DNA of 64,000 bases from an uncultured Paracoccaceae bacterium (lineage in GTDB: Bacteria; Pseudomonadota; Alphaproteobacteria; Rhodobacterales; Rhodobacteraceae), in the NCBI GenBank assembly GCA_947489325.1, contig CANLDA010000002.1, positions 393,125 to 457,124 of the forward strand. The letters are read 5' to 3'. Positions 8,391 to 17,929 of this stretch are shown piece by piece (the first letter of the stretch is position 1; every line of letters begins with the position of its first letter). Both the position numbers and the translations under genes were made by a program. The notes beneath the pieces are model-generated. The model did not search any database. It had not been told where the DNA came from and saw only the letters and a program-made list of their open reading frames with translations.

Positions 8391-9197
8391 CTATCGAATG
8401 ATATTCATCCGCAGGCGCAGGCGGGGTTTGGCGTCACTAGGCAAATGGCGATTTAGACGCGTGTTCGCCCAGCCAAACAGACCAATAACGACCAGCGTCA
8501 GCAGGATGAAATATCCGGCGAGAATGGGATAAGGCACAAAGGGGTTGAATGTCTTATCCGCGAAATAGCTGGCATAATAGAGCGCGTCACCCTTTTGGCG
8601 GAACGCCGGGAAGCTTGAGAAAAACACAAGTGTGGTGGCGTGAAAAAGAAAGATCGCTTCGTTGGTATAGGCGGGCCAGGCCAGCCGCATCATGGTTGGA
8701 AAGGTGATGCGGCGAAAACGGTTCCAGCCAGTCATGCCATAGGCATCTGCCGCTTCAATCTCGCCCTTGGGAATAGACAAAAGCGCGCCATAAAAAATTT
8801 CCCCGGTATAAGCAGCAGTATTACAGAACAATACAACCAACGCGCCCAGCCATGCCGACGTGAACGGATCAAAAAACGCCGAGACCGATTTCAGGCTGAG
8901 AAAGGCGAAATAGGCAAAGAAGAACTGAATGAACAGCGGGCTGCCGCGAAAGATAAAGATGAACCATTCGGCGGGTTTGCGTGCCCATGGGCTGCGACTT
9001 GATTTTCCGACAGCCAGTGCGGTCGCTAGAAAAAAGCCTGCGATCAGGGCGATCACCCCAAAATAGATGTTCCAGATCATGCCGGACCCGATCAGGGTGA
9101 ATTGCTCGCACAGGGTGAAATCTGACCGTGGCAGCAGGCGCTCGCCATATCCCAAAGAGCGCAGACCATAATCTTGGATCGTCTGAAGGCAACTCAT
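8391..9197 (-). CDS. Polar amino acid-type ABC transporter permease (HisM family)
   Basis: A 268-residue inner-membrane permease with about five hydrophobic segments and the EAA-loop signature EAADAYGMTGWNRFRRITFP, which contacts the ATPase. It is the last gene of a four-gene importer operon and overlaps the other permease by 4 bases. Substrate is not set by sequence; the adjoining polyamine genes suggest an amino acid or amine. Confidence 0.9.
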   Translation of the reverse strand: MSCLQTIQDYGLRSLGYGERLLPRSDFTLCEQFTLIGSGMIWNIYFGVIALIAGFFLATALAVGKSSRSPWARKPAEWFIFIFRGSPLFIQFFFAYFAFLSLKSVSAFFDPFTSAWLGALVVLFCNTAAYTGEIFYGALLSIPKGEIEAADAYGMTGWNRFRRITFPTMMRLAWPAYTNEAIFLFHATTLVFFSSFPAFRQKGDALYYASYFADKTFNPFVPYPILAGYFILLTLVVIGLFGWANTRLNRHLPSDAKPRLRLRMNIIR

Positions 9198-10000
9198 GCT
9201 GCGGCCTTTCTTTGGGCTTCACCACCGGTGGTGGCTTGGCCTTTGGTCAGGCGTGTCATGATGCGGTTCAGTGCGATTTCCGAAACTTTGGTAAAGCCAA
9301 GGTAAAACACCAAAAGCGCCATGAAATACCACATGCGCCAATCACCATGCGGATAATCAGTGAACTTGGACGTCTTCGTTCCACCAAGCTCACGCGCCCA
9401 ATAAACGATGTCTTCAACCCCCAGGAGGAACAATAAGGGCGTGGCCTTGATCAGAACCATCCACAGGTTGGACAGGCCGGGCACAGCATAGACCCACATT
9501 TGTGGTACAAGAATGCGCCAGAACGCTTGTCGGCGGTTCATGCCGTAGGCTTCGGCGGTTTCCATCTGTCCACGCGGCACAGCCCGCATCGCACCAAAGA
9601 TCACATTGGCCGCAAAGGCCCCAAAGACGATGGCAAAGGTCAGGACCGCCAGAAAGAACCCATAGGTTTCATGCATCCATTGCGGCGATGTCCCAAGGGG
9701 CAATTTGGCTGCCTGACAAACGATGAAATCATTGCCCTGACGAATGGGTTCCTCCCAATCCGGACATTTCCATTTGTGACGCAGATATTCAAAGGCTTGA
9801 TCCAGCGCGATCACAAAGAACAGGAAAAACGCAATGTCTGGCACGCCGCGCACGATAGACACATAAGTTTTGCCAAACCAGCGTAGAGGCAAAACTCGTG
9901 AACGTGCGGCCATGGCACCCATGAAGCCGAACCCAAGTGCCGTGGGTGCCGTAATCGCCAGCAACAGAAGGACCGTGCCAAAAGAGACGTAAAATCCCAT
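9194..10000 (-). CDS. Polar amino acid-type ABC transporter permease (HisQ family)
   Basis: A 268-residue inner-membrane permease. EAA-loop residues are in METAEAYGMNRRQAFWRILV. It pairs with the overlapping HisM-type permease to form the translocation channel. It is separated from the binding-protein gene by 146 bases that include a strong hairpin, consistent with lower expression than the binding protein. Confidence 0.9.
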   Translation of the reverse strand: MGFYVSFGTVLLLLAITAPTALGFGFMGAMAARSRVLPLRWFGKTYVSIVRGVPDIAFFLFFVIALDQAFEYLRHKWKCPDWEEPIRQGNDFIVCQAAKLPLGTSPQWMHETYGFFLAVLTFAIVFGAFAANVIFGAMRAVPRGQMETAEAYGMNRRQAFWRILVPQMWVYAVPGLSNLWMVLIKATPLLFLLGVEDIVYWARELGGTKTSKFTDYPHGDWRMWYFMALLVFYLGFTKVSEIALNRIMTRLTKGQATTGGEAQRKAAA

Positions 10001-10111
10001 ATGCTTGCCCGTGGTGAGGTAGCACGACAGCCACTGAAAACCTTCAAGCAGCGTGGGATCAGAGCAATATCCGAAAATGACGGGCCTCGTGATGTTGGCG
10101 GTTGAGGAAAG

Positions 10112-10136
10112 TCAGAGGGGCAGGGTGCCCCTCTGA
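10112..10136 (-). terminator. Hairpin between binding-protein and permease genes
   Basis: A perfect 11-bp stem with a 3-base loop (TCAGAGGGGCA / TGCCCCTCTGA). It has no long U-tract, so it more probably stabilises the binding-protein message or causes partial termination than fully ends the operon. Confidence 0.65.
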
Positions 10137-10146
10137 TTATTCAGCT

Positions 10147-10860
10147 TTAGAACGTCTCTCCGACGCCCCATTTTTCGATCAAGGCATTCAAAGAACCATC
10201 AGCCTTCATCTCGTCAATTGCTGCCGAGAATTTGGCGCGCAGCTCTCCATCGCTTTCGCGGAACCCCATGCCGATGCCACCGCCCAGCAGAACATCATCA
10301 CCTACAAGGCTGATATCTGCATCTTCGTCAGCAATTGGACTTAGGTAAGCTTTGTCGGCCAAAACCGCATCCGCTTCACCGTTACGTACCGCAGAAATGG
10401 TTTCTTCTGGGGTTGCAAATTCCAGCAAGGTCGCGCCAGAGGAGGCCACGTGGCTTGCCTGAATGGTCGAAGCCTGCGCTGCAATCACACCGCCAGCCAG
10501 ATCAGCATCCGCTGACAGGGCCAAATATGCAGAAGGATCAGGTTGCGTATAGTTGGTAGTGAAGTCGATGACTTCTTCGCGTTCGTCCGTGATCGACATG
10601 CCCGCGATGATCGCATCATAGTTGCCGGACACGAGGTTTGGAATGATGCTGTCCCATTCGTTGGTGACCCACTCACAGGTCAAATTCGCGCGCATGCACA
10701 GTTCATCTCCCAGCTCACGCTCAAAGCCGTCAACTTCGCCAGCATCGTTCAGAAAGTTGTATGGAGGGTAGGCACCTTCGGTGCCAAGACGCACGGTGTC
10801 GGCCAAAGAGGCCCCGGCTGTGAGTGCCAGGATGGCGGTGCTGAGGATCAATTTTTTCAT
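10147..10860 (-). CDS. Periplasmic solute-binding protein of the amino acid ABC importer
   Basis: A 237-residue SBP family 3 protein. It has a Sec signal peptide at about residues 1-20 (MKKLILSTAILALTAGASLA). The family pattern follows: LGTEGAYPPYNF, then WDSIIPNLVSGNYDAIIAGMSITDER. The start at 10860 is the Met of this signal peptide; an upstream extension would spoil it. The gene lies between the ATPase and permease genes. Confidence 0.92.
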   Translation of the reverse strand: MKKLILSTAILALTAGASLADTVRLGTEGAYPPYNFLNDAGEVDGFERELGDELCMRANLTCEWVTNEWDSIIPNLVSGNYDAIIAGMSITDEREEVIDFTTNYTQPDPSAYLALSADADLAGGVIAAQASTIQASHVASSGATLLEFATPEETISAVRNGEADAVLADKAYLSPIADEDADISLVGDDVLLGGGIGMGFRESDGELRAKFSAAIDEMKADGSLNALIEKWGVGETF

Positions 10861-10891
10861 GGTTTCGCTCCCATTGATTTTCGTTTTTTGA

Positions 10892-11668
10892 TTAGGCGTG
10901 CACTGTCGAGGACAGGAATTGTTGCAGCCGTTCTGATTTGGGGGCACCGAACAACGCGTCTGGTGCGCCTTCTTCCTCGATCAACCCTTGGTGCAAAAAC
11001 ACCACATGGCTCGAGATATCGGAGGCCATTTTCATATCATGTGTCACGATCAACATGGTCCGCCCTTCGGCGGCCAGATCTTTGATCACACGAATGACCT
11101 CTTGTTCTAATTCGGGGTCAAGGGCCGAGGTTGGCTCATCAAACAAAAGCGCCTCAGGCTCCATCGCAAGACCGCGTGCAATCGCGGCGCGCTGTTGTTG
11201 CCCCCCCGAAAGCTGTGCCGGATACACATCGCATTTGTCACCGATGCCGACCTTGTCCAGATAATAGCGTGCTTTTTCTTCAACCTCTGTCTTGTCACGG
11301 CCAAGCACGGTGACCGGGGCCTCCATCACATTTTGCAGAATGGTCATATGGGCCCAAAGGTTGAACTGCTGAAACACCATGGAAAGGTTGGTGCGGATGC
11401 GTAAAACCTGTTTGGGATCAGCTGGATGTCGGGCTAGGCCGCTGCCTTTCCATTTGACAGGCTCGCCCTTGAACAGGATATCGCCTTGCTGGCTGTCTTC
11501 TAGCAGATTGACACACCGCAGGATCGTAGACTTACCCGAACCAGACGATCCGATCAGGGAAACAACGTCGCCTTTGTGCGCAGTGATATCAACGCCTTTG
11601 ATGACTTCAAGCTCACCATAGGCCTTGTGTAGGTTGCGGATTTCCACAACAGGTGTCGAGTTTGACAA
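10892..11668 (-). CDS. ABC transporter ATP-binding protein (HisP/GlnQ family)
   Basis: A 258-residue ATPase. It has Walker A GSSGSGKST, signature LSGGQQQRAAIARGLA and Walker B ALLFDEPTSALDPE, then the H-loop VTHD. The start is a TTG at 11668 with GGAAGG five bases upstream. The longer open frame back to 11887 has no family similarity. It is first in the ATPase - binding protein - two permeases operon. Confidence 0.92.
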   Translation of the reverse strand: MSNSTPVVEIRNLHKAYGELEVIKGVDITAHKGDVVSLIGSSGSGKSTILRCVNLLEDSQQGDILFKGEPVKWKGSGLARHPADPKQVLRIRTNLSMVFQQFNLWAHMTILQNVMEAPVTVLGRDKTEVEEKARYYLDKVGIGDKCDVYPAQLSGGQQQRAAIARGLAMEPEALLFDEPTSALDPELEQEVIRVIKDLAAEGRTMLIVTHDMKMASDISSHVVFLHQGLIEEEGAPDALFGAPKSERLQQFLSSTVHA

Positions 11669-11849
11669 ACGCCACCTTCCCCCGTTTTCATTTTGTATCT
11701 TTTTATTGTTGGGAATAATTGGAACGATATCTTGACGAAATGCAACGCTCAATGCGCATGACGCAGGGGCATTTTCGCCAAAACGGAAGATAAAACCGCC
11801 ATTTTGCGCGGTTGGGTTGAGGCAAAACTGTCGAACTGGTTGCAGACAG

Positions 11850-12593
11850 TCAATATTCCGAAGGAGACTTCGGGGTTGGAATGGCAAGATAATCCTGCGC
11901 TTTGATGTACACGAGACTCTTCAAATGCAACGCATCCCGGTCCTTATCAGTGAGCCCATCAATGGCATTTGTAACTGCTGCAAAAAGGCGCGCGGCGTTT
12001 TGATGCTGAGATGTGACAAACGGCAGGGTTGGTGTTGGTTTTGTGCGAGCAATGAGCGTGAGATCTGAGGCAAAGCTGTCATGCTTTTGGATCAACTCCC
12101 ACGTAAGTGCATCCAAACCAGCAATATCAACACGCCCCTCGGCCACGGCTTGGGCCGATGCAAGATGCCCACCGGTTTCCAGCAAAGTGCCCATTTTTAT
12201 TTCGGCAGCATTGAAATGGCAGATGGGTGCGGCCCAGCCGGATTGTGAAAGGGCCTCGTTATAGGCAAACTTTGCCCCTTCAAAGGAATGCAGATGTGCG
12301 CCTGCTTTGTCTTTGTGGGCAACAAGGACGGAATAATAGTATCCCGGCGGACAGCCAGGCAGGCCATAATCTGGCGTGCCGATCAGTTGCACAAGACCAT
12401 GCAGACGGGTGCGATAGGGCATGCCGCATGTCTGGGAGAACAAAAGATCCGGGTTGTGCCAGATGTTCCAGAAATCTTCATCACGGGTAAGCGTGGCCGG
12501 ACCTTCGTCAAGCTGCATGCGGATCAGTGACCAAAACCGATCATTCGCGGCAGCGGTTTCAGGACGATCATACATGCCAAGTTGTGCAATCAT
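11850..12593 (-). CDS. PhnD-like (phosphonate-binding fold) protein without signal peptide
   Basis: A 247-residue protein. The segments PGYYYSVLVAHKDK and AVAEGRVDIAGLDALTWEL are typical of the phosphate/phosphonate SBP-like family (PF12974). The N-terminus (MIAQLGMYDRPETAAAND) is not a signal peptide, so it is probably cytoplasmic or exported otherwise. It overlaps the TerB-family gene upstream by 4 bases and is not linked to its own permease. Function unknown; a sensing role is possible. Confidence 0.75.
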   Translation of the reverse strand: MIAQLGMYDRPETAAANDRFWSLIRMQLDEGPATLTRDEDFWNIWHNPDLLFSQTCGMPYRTRLHGLVQLIGTPDYGLPGCPPGYYYSVLVAHKDKAGAHLHSFEGAKFAYNEALSQSGWAAPICHFNAAEIKMGTLLETGGHLASAQAVAEGRVDIAGLDALTWELIQKHDSFASDLTLIARTKPTPTLPFVTSQHQNAARLFAAVTNAIDGLTDKDRDALHLKSLVYIKAQDYLAIPTPKSPSEY

Positions 12594-13030
12594 TGTGCAC
12601 GTTCCACACGCTGACGCGCCAATGCGCTGTCGCGATCATTGATACCTAATAGATTGGAAGTCAGACGCATAAGACTGTCTTCTTCAGCTTCGCGATGGCC
12701 ATCAGCCAGAACCACCTGCCAAAGAGATTCGATGACGCCAAGGCGATCTTCATGCGCCACTGCATCTTTGATAGCACGGGTAAAGCGTACGGTGTCTGGT
12801 GCCTCTGTTTCCAGTTGTTCCGCTTGCTGACGCAACGCTGTGGCATCAGGTAGGGACAGAGTATAGCGGGCAGACGTAATGCGGTCGATACGCGCGATTT
12901 CCTCGCTTGCGTAATCTCCATCAGCCCGCGCGATCCGCACAAGAAGGGCTGTGAGAGCCAGCCGCGCATCGCCATCCTCCAAAGGGGAGGGTGTTGGCGC
13001 GGTCAGACGTTTGAGAAAATCAGCGAACAT
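12590..13030 (-). CDS. TerB-family protein, copy 1
   Basis: A 146-residue alpha-helical TerB-like domain. The paired acidic motifs are ALLVRIARADGDYASEEI near residue 30 and VLADGHREAEED near residue 110, a likely metal-binding arrangement. It is paralogous to the gene at 13120-13542. TerB domains occur in tellurite/stress systems but also alone; no other ter genes are present. It is translationally coupled to the PhnD-like gene. Confidence 0.82.
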   Translation of the reverse strand: MFADFLKRLTAPTPSPLEDGDARLALTALLVRIARADGDYASEEIARIDRITSARYTLSLPDATALRQQAEQLETEAPDTVRFTRAIKDAVAHEDRLGVIESLWQVVLADGHREAEEDSLMRLTSNLLGINDRDSALARQRVERAQ

Positions 13031-13049
13031 TGCGTGTCTTTCTGAGATC

Positions 13050-13112
13050 GCTCATCGCTTCCTTAAGGGCGCTCTTCGCTAAGCGAAGAAGGACCGCGAG
13101 GGACTGATGAGC
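13050..13112. repeat. REP-like palindrome, copy 2
   Basis: It has the GCTCATCGCTTCCTTAAGGG start and GCGCTCTTCGC core of copy 1, with degenerate right arms (GCGAAG, TGATGAGC). It separates the two TerB genes. Confidence 0.65.
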
Positions 13113-13119
13113 GTGAGGG

Positions 13120-13542
13120 TTAGCAAACGGGATTGTCATCGGGAAGAATGCCCAGCACCTTCACGATTTCATTTAGCGTAGCGTCTTCTTCGGGTGTGTC
13201 TAAACCATCCGCCAACACCACGCGCCAGAGCGCCTGCACCATTTCCAAACGATGCGGATAATCCACGTGTTCACGAATCAATAATGCAAAATCAGGTGTG
13301 CCGGGGGCTTGTGCCTCTAGTTTCTCGCAGGTGGCGCGCATCTTGGCGGCCTCAATCGGCTTAAGCGCATATGTCTGCGCCAGAATACGATCGATTTCGC
13401 CAATTTCCTTTACGTGATATTCACGATCTGATTTCGCCACCCGCACCAGCAATGCTCCCAACGCCAGCCGTTCATCGGGTTCTGGTAGAGGGGCGGCTTC
13501 GGTGGGTTTCCCTTTTAGACGGTTCAGCAATCCTTCCCACAT
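13120..13542 (-). CDS. TerB-family protein, copy 2
   Basis: A 140-residue TerB-like domain with ALLVRVAKSDREYHVKEI and VVLADGLDTPEED, aligned to copy 1 over most of its length. Both begin with a FxxRLxxKPT or FLKRLTAPT-like segment. It shares one base (TGATG) with the end of the DUF1330 gene, so the two are coupled. The tandem paralogues suggest duplication. Confidence 0.8.
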   Translation of the reverse strand: MWEGLLNRLKGKPTEAAPLPEPDERLALGALLVRVAKSDREYHVKEIGEIDRILAQTYALKPIEAAKMRATCEKLEAQAPGTPDFALLIREHVDYPHRLEMVQALWRVVLADGLDTPEEDATLNEIVKVLGILPDDNPVC

Positions 13543-13835
13543 CAGTCGTCGTATCCTTCGATAATGATGATATCCGCATCACTCACCGGTGTGCGAAACG
13601 ATTTCGCATATTGATACGCTTTCGAATGATAGCAGTCCAATGCCGCCTGATACGAGGGGAATTCAATCACAACATTGCGCGAACGTGATGTGCCTTCCAG
13701 TGGGGAAAACTGGCCGCCGCGTACAATAAATTTTGCACCATACGCAGAAAACGCTTTGGAGTTGTGCGTTAAATAACCCTGATATTCTTCGAAATCATGA
13801 ACGTCGACACGTCCAATCCAATACCCTTTTGGCAT
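13542..13835 (-). CDS. DUF1330 domain protein
   Basis: A 97-residue dimeric ferredoxin-like fold protein of the DUF1330 family (MPKGYWIGRVDVHDFEEYQGYL, read in parts, then RSRNVVIEFPSYQAALDCYHS). Function is not established. It ends within the start codon of the TerB gene. Confidence 0.9.
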   Translation of the reverse strand: MPKGYWIGRVDVHDFEEYQGYLTHNSKAFSAYGAKFIVRGGQFSPLEGTSRSRNVVIEFPSYQAALDCYHSKAYQYAKSFRTPVSDADIIIIEGYDD

Positions 13836-13865
13836 AAACTGCTCCTCGCTTTACGTGCTGTCAGT

Positions 13866-14831
13866 TCAGCCAGAGCGCGCGCGCTTTGTCCATAATTTTC
13901 TGCGCCTTGGCACAGCAACGTTCGTGGCAATGTTGCGCATACGTCGGGCAGAAGACAAGGTGATCGCGAGTAAAATAATTGTGCCTGCAACAGCTTGTTG
14001 CGCACTTAATGGCTCGCCAAAGGCGAGCCAACCGACCACAAACATGGTGGGCAATTCGATGCTGCCAGCAACGGCCGAAGCATTCGCACCAATTTTTGGA
14101 GCAAATCGCATATACAGCGCATTGGGGATCAAGGCGGTGACAGACCCCAGCAAACACAGAGCAATGACGGCCTCTAGGGATTGTGGAAGAACCTGCGTCG
14201 TTGGCAGGGTGAACAGTATGGGGGTTAAAACGATCATGGACCCCAAGGGCACGGTGGTCATGCGCGCCGTGGCTGGCAGGGATACAAGTTTATAGGTGAT
14301 CACATTGATGACAAACCCAAAGCTTAAAGGTGCTGTCAGCGCCAGCGCGATGGTGCGCATATCGGTGCCATCCGCGCTTAACTCTCCAGCACCTAATATG
14401 GCGGCTCCAAGGATCAACACAGCCGCAACGCTTGCCCGCAAAGTCAAGGCCTCTCCAAATATCACCCGACTGAACAGCAGGGTGAAAATCGGGTAGGTCA
14501 TGTAAAGAATGCCTGCGGTTGACACAGGCATACTGTCCAAAGACGAGACATATCCGATCCAACCAAGCCCCGTACCCATGCCCGCGGCAATTCCCCAAAG
14601 AGTGGCTTTGCGATGGGTCGCGTCCAGTTTAATATGACGAAACAGGATCACAGGGGTAAAGGCGTATCGGTAAAACGCAATCGCTGCTGCGGCAAGACCC
14701 ATCTCTGACAAGATGCGCGCAAAATAAGGCACCAATCCAAAGGCCAGCGAAGAGCTTGCCACGATCAATAATGCAACGAAATGGGACTGAAACAAACCGG
14801 TTTCGTGATCTGGTGAATGCGCGTTGTCCAT
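13866..14831 (-). CDS. DMT-superfamily (EamA) transporter
   Basis: A 321-residue protein with about ten membrane helices in two EamA repeats, a likely metabolite exporter. Its ATG lies directly at the end of the U-tract of the pyrG-side terminator, and the only ribosome-site-like bases (GCAGGG) are in the 3' arm of that hairpin. The C-terminus is Arg/Lys-rich (RRMRNIA, RRRKLW). Confidence 0.85.
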   Translation of the reverse strand: MDNAHSPDHETGLFQSHFVALLIVASSSLAFGLVPYFARILSEMGLAAAAIAFYRYAFTPVILFRHIKLDATHRKATLWGIAAGMGTGLGWIGYVSSLDSMPVSTAGILYMTYPIFTLLFSRVIFGEALTLRASVAAVLILGAAILGAGELSADGTDMRTIALALTAPLSFGFVINVITYKLVSLPATARMTTVPLGSMIVLTPILFTLPTTQVLPQSLEAVIALCLLGSVTALIPNALYMRFAPKIGANASAVAGSIELPTMFVVGWLAFGEPLSAQQAVAGTIILLAITLSSARRMRNIATNVAVPRRRKLWTKRARSG

Positions 14832-14832
14832 G

Positions 14833-14863
14833 AAAAAACCCTGCGCCTTTTGTCGCAGGGTTT
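14833..14863 (-). terminator. Terminator after pyrG, abutting the DMT start codon
   Basis: On the minus strand AAACCCTGCG (14863-14854) pairs with CGCAGGGTTT (14845-14836), and the loop is ACAAAAGG. A T6 tract follows and runs to within a base of the DMT ATG. A strong Rho-independent form. Confidence 0.85.
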
Positions 14864-14913
14864 CTAAAGCGTTCGCGACAAAATTCAGGTCGCGAAATCA
14901 GGGTCTGTTTGCG

Positions 14914-16557
14914 TCATACGAGTCGCGAATTGTCCTTGGCGGCGCGCACGAAATCTTTGAACAGCGGATGCGGATCAAACGGTTTGGATTTCAATTCCGG
15001 GTGGAATTGGACGCCAATGAACCATGGATGGTCTTCCCACTCCACGATTTCAGGCAGACGGCCATCTGGGGACATGCCAGAGAATTTAAGCCCTGCTTTC
15101 TCCAGTGCTTCACGATACCGGATGTCCACCTCATAGCGATGACGGTGACGTTCTTCGATATGGCTTGATCCATACACTTCGGCCACCTTAGAGCCTTCGC
15201 TCAGCGTCGCGTTATATGCGCCCAAACGCATGGTACCGCCCTTGGCGTCATCTTGCTTGCGTGTGACCTTGGCGTTGCCCTGCACCCATTCCTTGAGGTG
15301 GTAAACAACTGGGGTAAAGCGTTTCTTGCCTGCCTCGTGGTCAAATTCCTCGGACCCGGCATCTGGCAGTTCTGCCATATTGCGCGCGCCTTCGATTACG
15401 GCCATCTGCATGCCCAGACAAATGCCCAGATAAGGCACCTTACGTTCCCGGGCAAATTGGGCGGCCTTGATCTTGCCTTCGGTGCCACGTTCGCCAAAGC
15501 CACCGGGCACAAGAATGGCGTGATACCCTTCCAAATAGGGGGCTGCGTCTTCGTTATCAAAGACTTCGGCATCCACCCAGTTTACATTGACCTTAACGCG
15601 GTTGTGCATCCCGCCATGGGTCAGCGCCTCTTTGATCGACTTATAGGCATCTTCAAGCTGGGTGTATTTGCCAACGATGGCCACGTTCACTTCGCCATCT
15701 GTGTTTTTGATACGGTCTGCCACATCGTTCCAGCGTGAAAGATTGGGTTTGGGGGCAGGGGCTATACCAAAAGCATCCAGAACTGCCTGATCCAATCCTT
15801 CGTGATGATAGGCTAGTGGTGCTTCATAGATGGATTTAAGATCATAGGCCGCCACAACAGACTCTTTGCGCACGTTACAGAACAGAGCGATTTTCTCGCG
15901 CTCTTTTTCTGGAATAGGCTGTTCAGAGCGGCACACCAACACATCTGGCGCAATCCCGATGGATTGCAATTCTTTCACGCTGTGCTGAGTTGGTTTTGTT
16001 TTCAATTCACCCGATGCAGCCAGGTAAGGCAGCAATGTCAGGTGCATGAAAATGCACTGACCGCGTGGTTTGTCATGAGTGAACTGCCGGATTGCCTCAA
16101 AGAAAGGCAGGCCTTCGATGTCGCCCACAGTGCCGCCGATTTCACACAGCATGAAATCAACCTCATCATCGCCAATGTCGATGAATTCTTTGATTTCGTT
16201 TGTGACATGAGGAACCACCTGAATGGTTTTACCCAGATAATCGCCGCGACGTTCTTTTTCCAACACATTTGAATAAATCCGGCCCGAGCTGACAGAATCT
16301 GTCATGCGTGCAGGCACGCCTGTGAACCGCTCATAGTGGCCAAGATCCAAATCAGTTTCTGCGCCGTCATCTGTAACAAACACTTCGCCATGTTCAAACG
16401 GTGACATGGTGCCAGGATCGACATTCAGATATGGGTCCAGCTTGCGCAAACGCACAGTATAGCCACGCGCCTGCAACAATGCGCCCAAGGCCGCCGATGC
16501 AAGGCCCTTGCCCAATGAGGACACAACCCCACCAGTGATAAAGATATAGCGTGCCAT
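14914..16557 (-). CDS. pyrG: CTP synthase
   Basis: A 547-residue enzyme making CTP from UTP, ATP and glutamine. The N-terminal synthetase domain begins [19 protein letters not shown]. The C-terminal GATase domain has the nucleophile loop [11 protein letters not shown] and the His-Glu pair in [19 protein letters not shown]. It is full length for the family. It lies downstream of secG on the same strand, a common order in this lineage. Confidence 0.98.
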   Translation of the reverse strand: MARYIFITGGVVSSLGKGLASAALGALLQARGYTVRLRKLDPYLNVDPGTMSPFEHGEVFVTDDGAETDLDLGHYERFTGVPARMTDSVSSGRIYSNVLEKERRGDYLGKTIQVVPHVTNEIKEFIDIGDDEVDFMLCEIGGTVGDIEGLPFFEAIRQFTHDKPRGQCIFMHLTLLPYLAASGELKTKPTQHSVKELQSIGIAPDVLVCRSEQPIPEKEREKIALFCNVRKESVVAAYDLKSIYEAPLAYHHEGLDQAVLDAFGIAPAPKPNLSRWNDVADRIKNTDGEVNVAIVGKYTQLEDAYKSIKEALTHGGMHNRVKVNVNWVDAEVFDNEDAAPYLEGYHAILVPGGFGERGTEGKIKAAQFARERKVPYLGICLGMQMAVIEGARNMAELPDAGSEEFDHEAGKKRFTPVVYHLKEWVQGNAKVTRKQDDAKGGTMRLGAYNATLSEGSKVAEVYGSSHIEERHRHRYEVDIRYREALEKAGLKFSGMSPDGRLPEIVEWEDHPWFIGVQFHPELKSKPFDPHPLFKDFVRAAKDNSRLV

Positions 16558-16743
16558 GGATGCGGAATCTCCCGTGATTCTCTATATTATTCTTGAGCCC
16601 ACGTTATCCGAAAATAACGCAGCATCACGGGACTTAAGTCATAAAGGATTCGGCCGCATTTGGCAACCAGACCGCAAGATGCTGTTGCGAGTCCGTTCAA
16701 AATCTCAAGTTGTGGTGTATTTTTGCCGGTTGAATCGGCAATT

Positions 16744-17100
16744 TTAGTCGGCTGTTGGAACCAGTGGCGCGTCGTCATCTTCTGCCGGAGGCAAAAGATC
16801 AGACGCCGCAGGAACGCTCTCTTCGACAATCACTGCCGGGGCCAGACCGCCCAAGCGATCCACAACAGAGCTGCCAGCAGAGTTTTTCGCCGCGATGATG
16901 GTCATCGCAACTGAGGCCGCCATAAAGGTCGCACCCAAAATCCATGTCAGCTTGGTCAAAGCGGTCGCTGCCGAACGTCCAGCAACATTCCCGCCGCCGC
17001 CGCCCATTCCCAATCCACCACCTTCAGAACGTTGAATCAACACCACGCCAATTAGCGCCAGTGCCAGAAGAAGCAGAATGATAAGAAGGACGTTTTCCAT
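16744..17100 (-). CDS. secG: Preprotein translocase subunit SecG
   Basis: A 118-residue inner-membrane protein with two helices (residues 3-22 and about 50-70) and between them the Gly-rich GGGLGMGGGGGNVAG loop typical of SecG. It is part of the SecYEG channel. A low-complexity acidic tail follows. It is divergent from the nitrile hydratase operon. Confidence 0.95.
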   Translation of the reverse strand: MENVLLIILLLLALALIGVVLIQRSEGGGLGMGGGGGNVAGRSAATALTKLTWILGATFMAASVAMTIIAAKNSAGSSVVDRLGGLAPAVIVEESVPAASDLLPPAEDDDAPLVPTAD

Positions 17101-17273
17101 AAGGACCTGTCATAGCGTTCAGTTTGTACAGCGCGCTATGTAGGCAAGTTTACCCGCAGGGGCAAGTCGCTTTCCGACGAAACGACACGGAACTGGCCGG
17201 ATTGTTCTGCATGGTGGGAAATTTTTGGCGATCTTTGTTTTCACAGGCACTGGAACCCAACGTCACACACTCT

Positions 17274-17283
17274 TGTCTAGACA
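17274..17283. promoter_or_regulatory. TGTCTAGACA palindrome in the secG-nthA gap
   Basis: A perfect 10-bp palindrome 32 bases before the nitrile hydratase alpha start, in a divergent promoter region. Operator function is a guess. Confidence 0.25.
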
Positions 17284-17314
17284 GGTCTGGCGATGATCTG
17301 GCAGGCTTTGCCTT

Positions 17315-17929
17315 ATGCCACATGATCATGATCATCCTCACAGTGTATTGCCGCCTGAACCTGCTTTGCGCATCAAGGCACTAGAGACGATTTTAACGCA
17401 AAAGGGTCTGATCGATCCGGCGGCGTTGGATGAAATCATCGACACCTATCAAAACCGTATTGGCCCACAAAATGGGGCCAAGGTTGTTGCCAAGATGTGG
17501 GTGGATGCTGATTTTCGCGCCGATATGCTGAATGACCCGATGCCGCGCTTACGGGAGATGGGTCTTTATGGCCGTCAGGGTGAACACATGGTGATCGTCG
17601 AAAATACTTCTGAAGTACACAATGTCGTCGTTTGTACGCTGTGCAGTTGCTATCCTTGGCCTCTGCTGGGGTTACCGCCGGGTTGGTATAAATCCGATGC
17701 TTACCGCGCCCGTGTCGTTCGTGAACCACGTGCAGTGCTTGCTGAGTTTGGTTTAAGCTTGGCCGAAGATCAAAAATTGCGTGTTTGGGATTCCACTGCG
17801 GAAATTCGCTATCTGGTGGCGCCGGAGCGCCCTAAAGGCTCTGAAAATATGTCTGAGGATGAATTGATTGCACTGGTGACACGTGATTCCATGATTGGCA
17901 CCGCGATTTTACCCGAGGTCAGCGCATGA
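17315..17929 (+). CDS. nthA: Nitrile hydratase alpha subunit, cobalt type
   Basis: A 204-residue catalytic subunit hydrating nitriles to amides. The metal-binding motif is VCTLCSC with Cys107, Cys110 and Cys112. Thr (rather than Ser) after the first Cys is the mark of the cobalt class. The His-rich start (MPHDHDHPH) is common in the family. It overlaps the beta gene by four bases (ATGA). No amidase, nitrilase or aldoxime dehydratase gene is adjacent, so the physiological substrate is open. Confidence 0.95.
   Translation: MPHDHDHPHSVLPPEPALRIKALETILTQKGLIDPAALDEIIDTYQNRIGPQNGAKVVAKMWVDADFRADMLNDPMPRLREMGLYGRQGEHMVIVENTSEVHNVVVCTLCSCYPWPLLGLPPGWYKSDAYRARVVREPRAVLAEFGLSLAEDQKLRVWDSTAEIRYLVAPERPKGSENMSEDELIALVTRDSMIGTAILPEVSA

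Noticed and set aside
12590..13542. Tellurite resistance operon
   Set aside because: Only TerB-like domains are present; TerC, TerD, TerZ and TerA are absent, so resistance should not be claimed.
15253..15738. 161-codon plus-strand frame
   Set aside because: Antisense to pyrG, no ribosome site or family resemblance.
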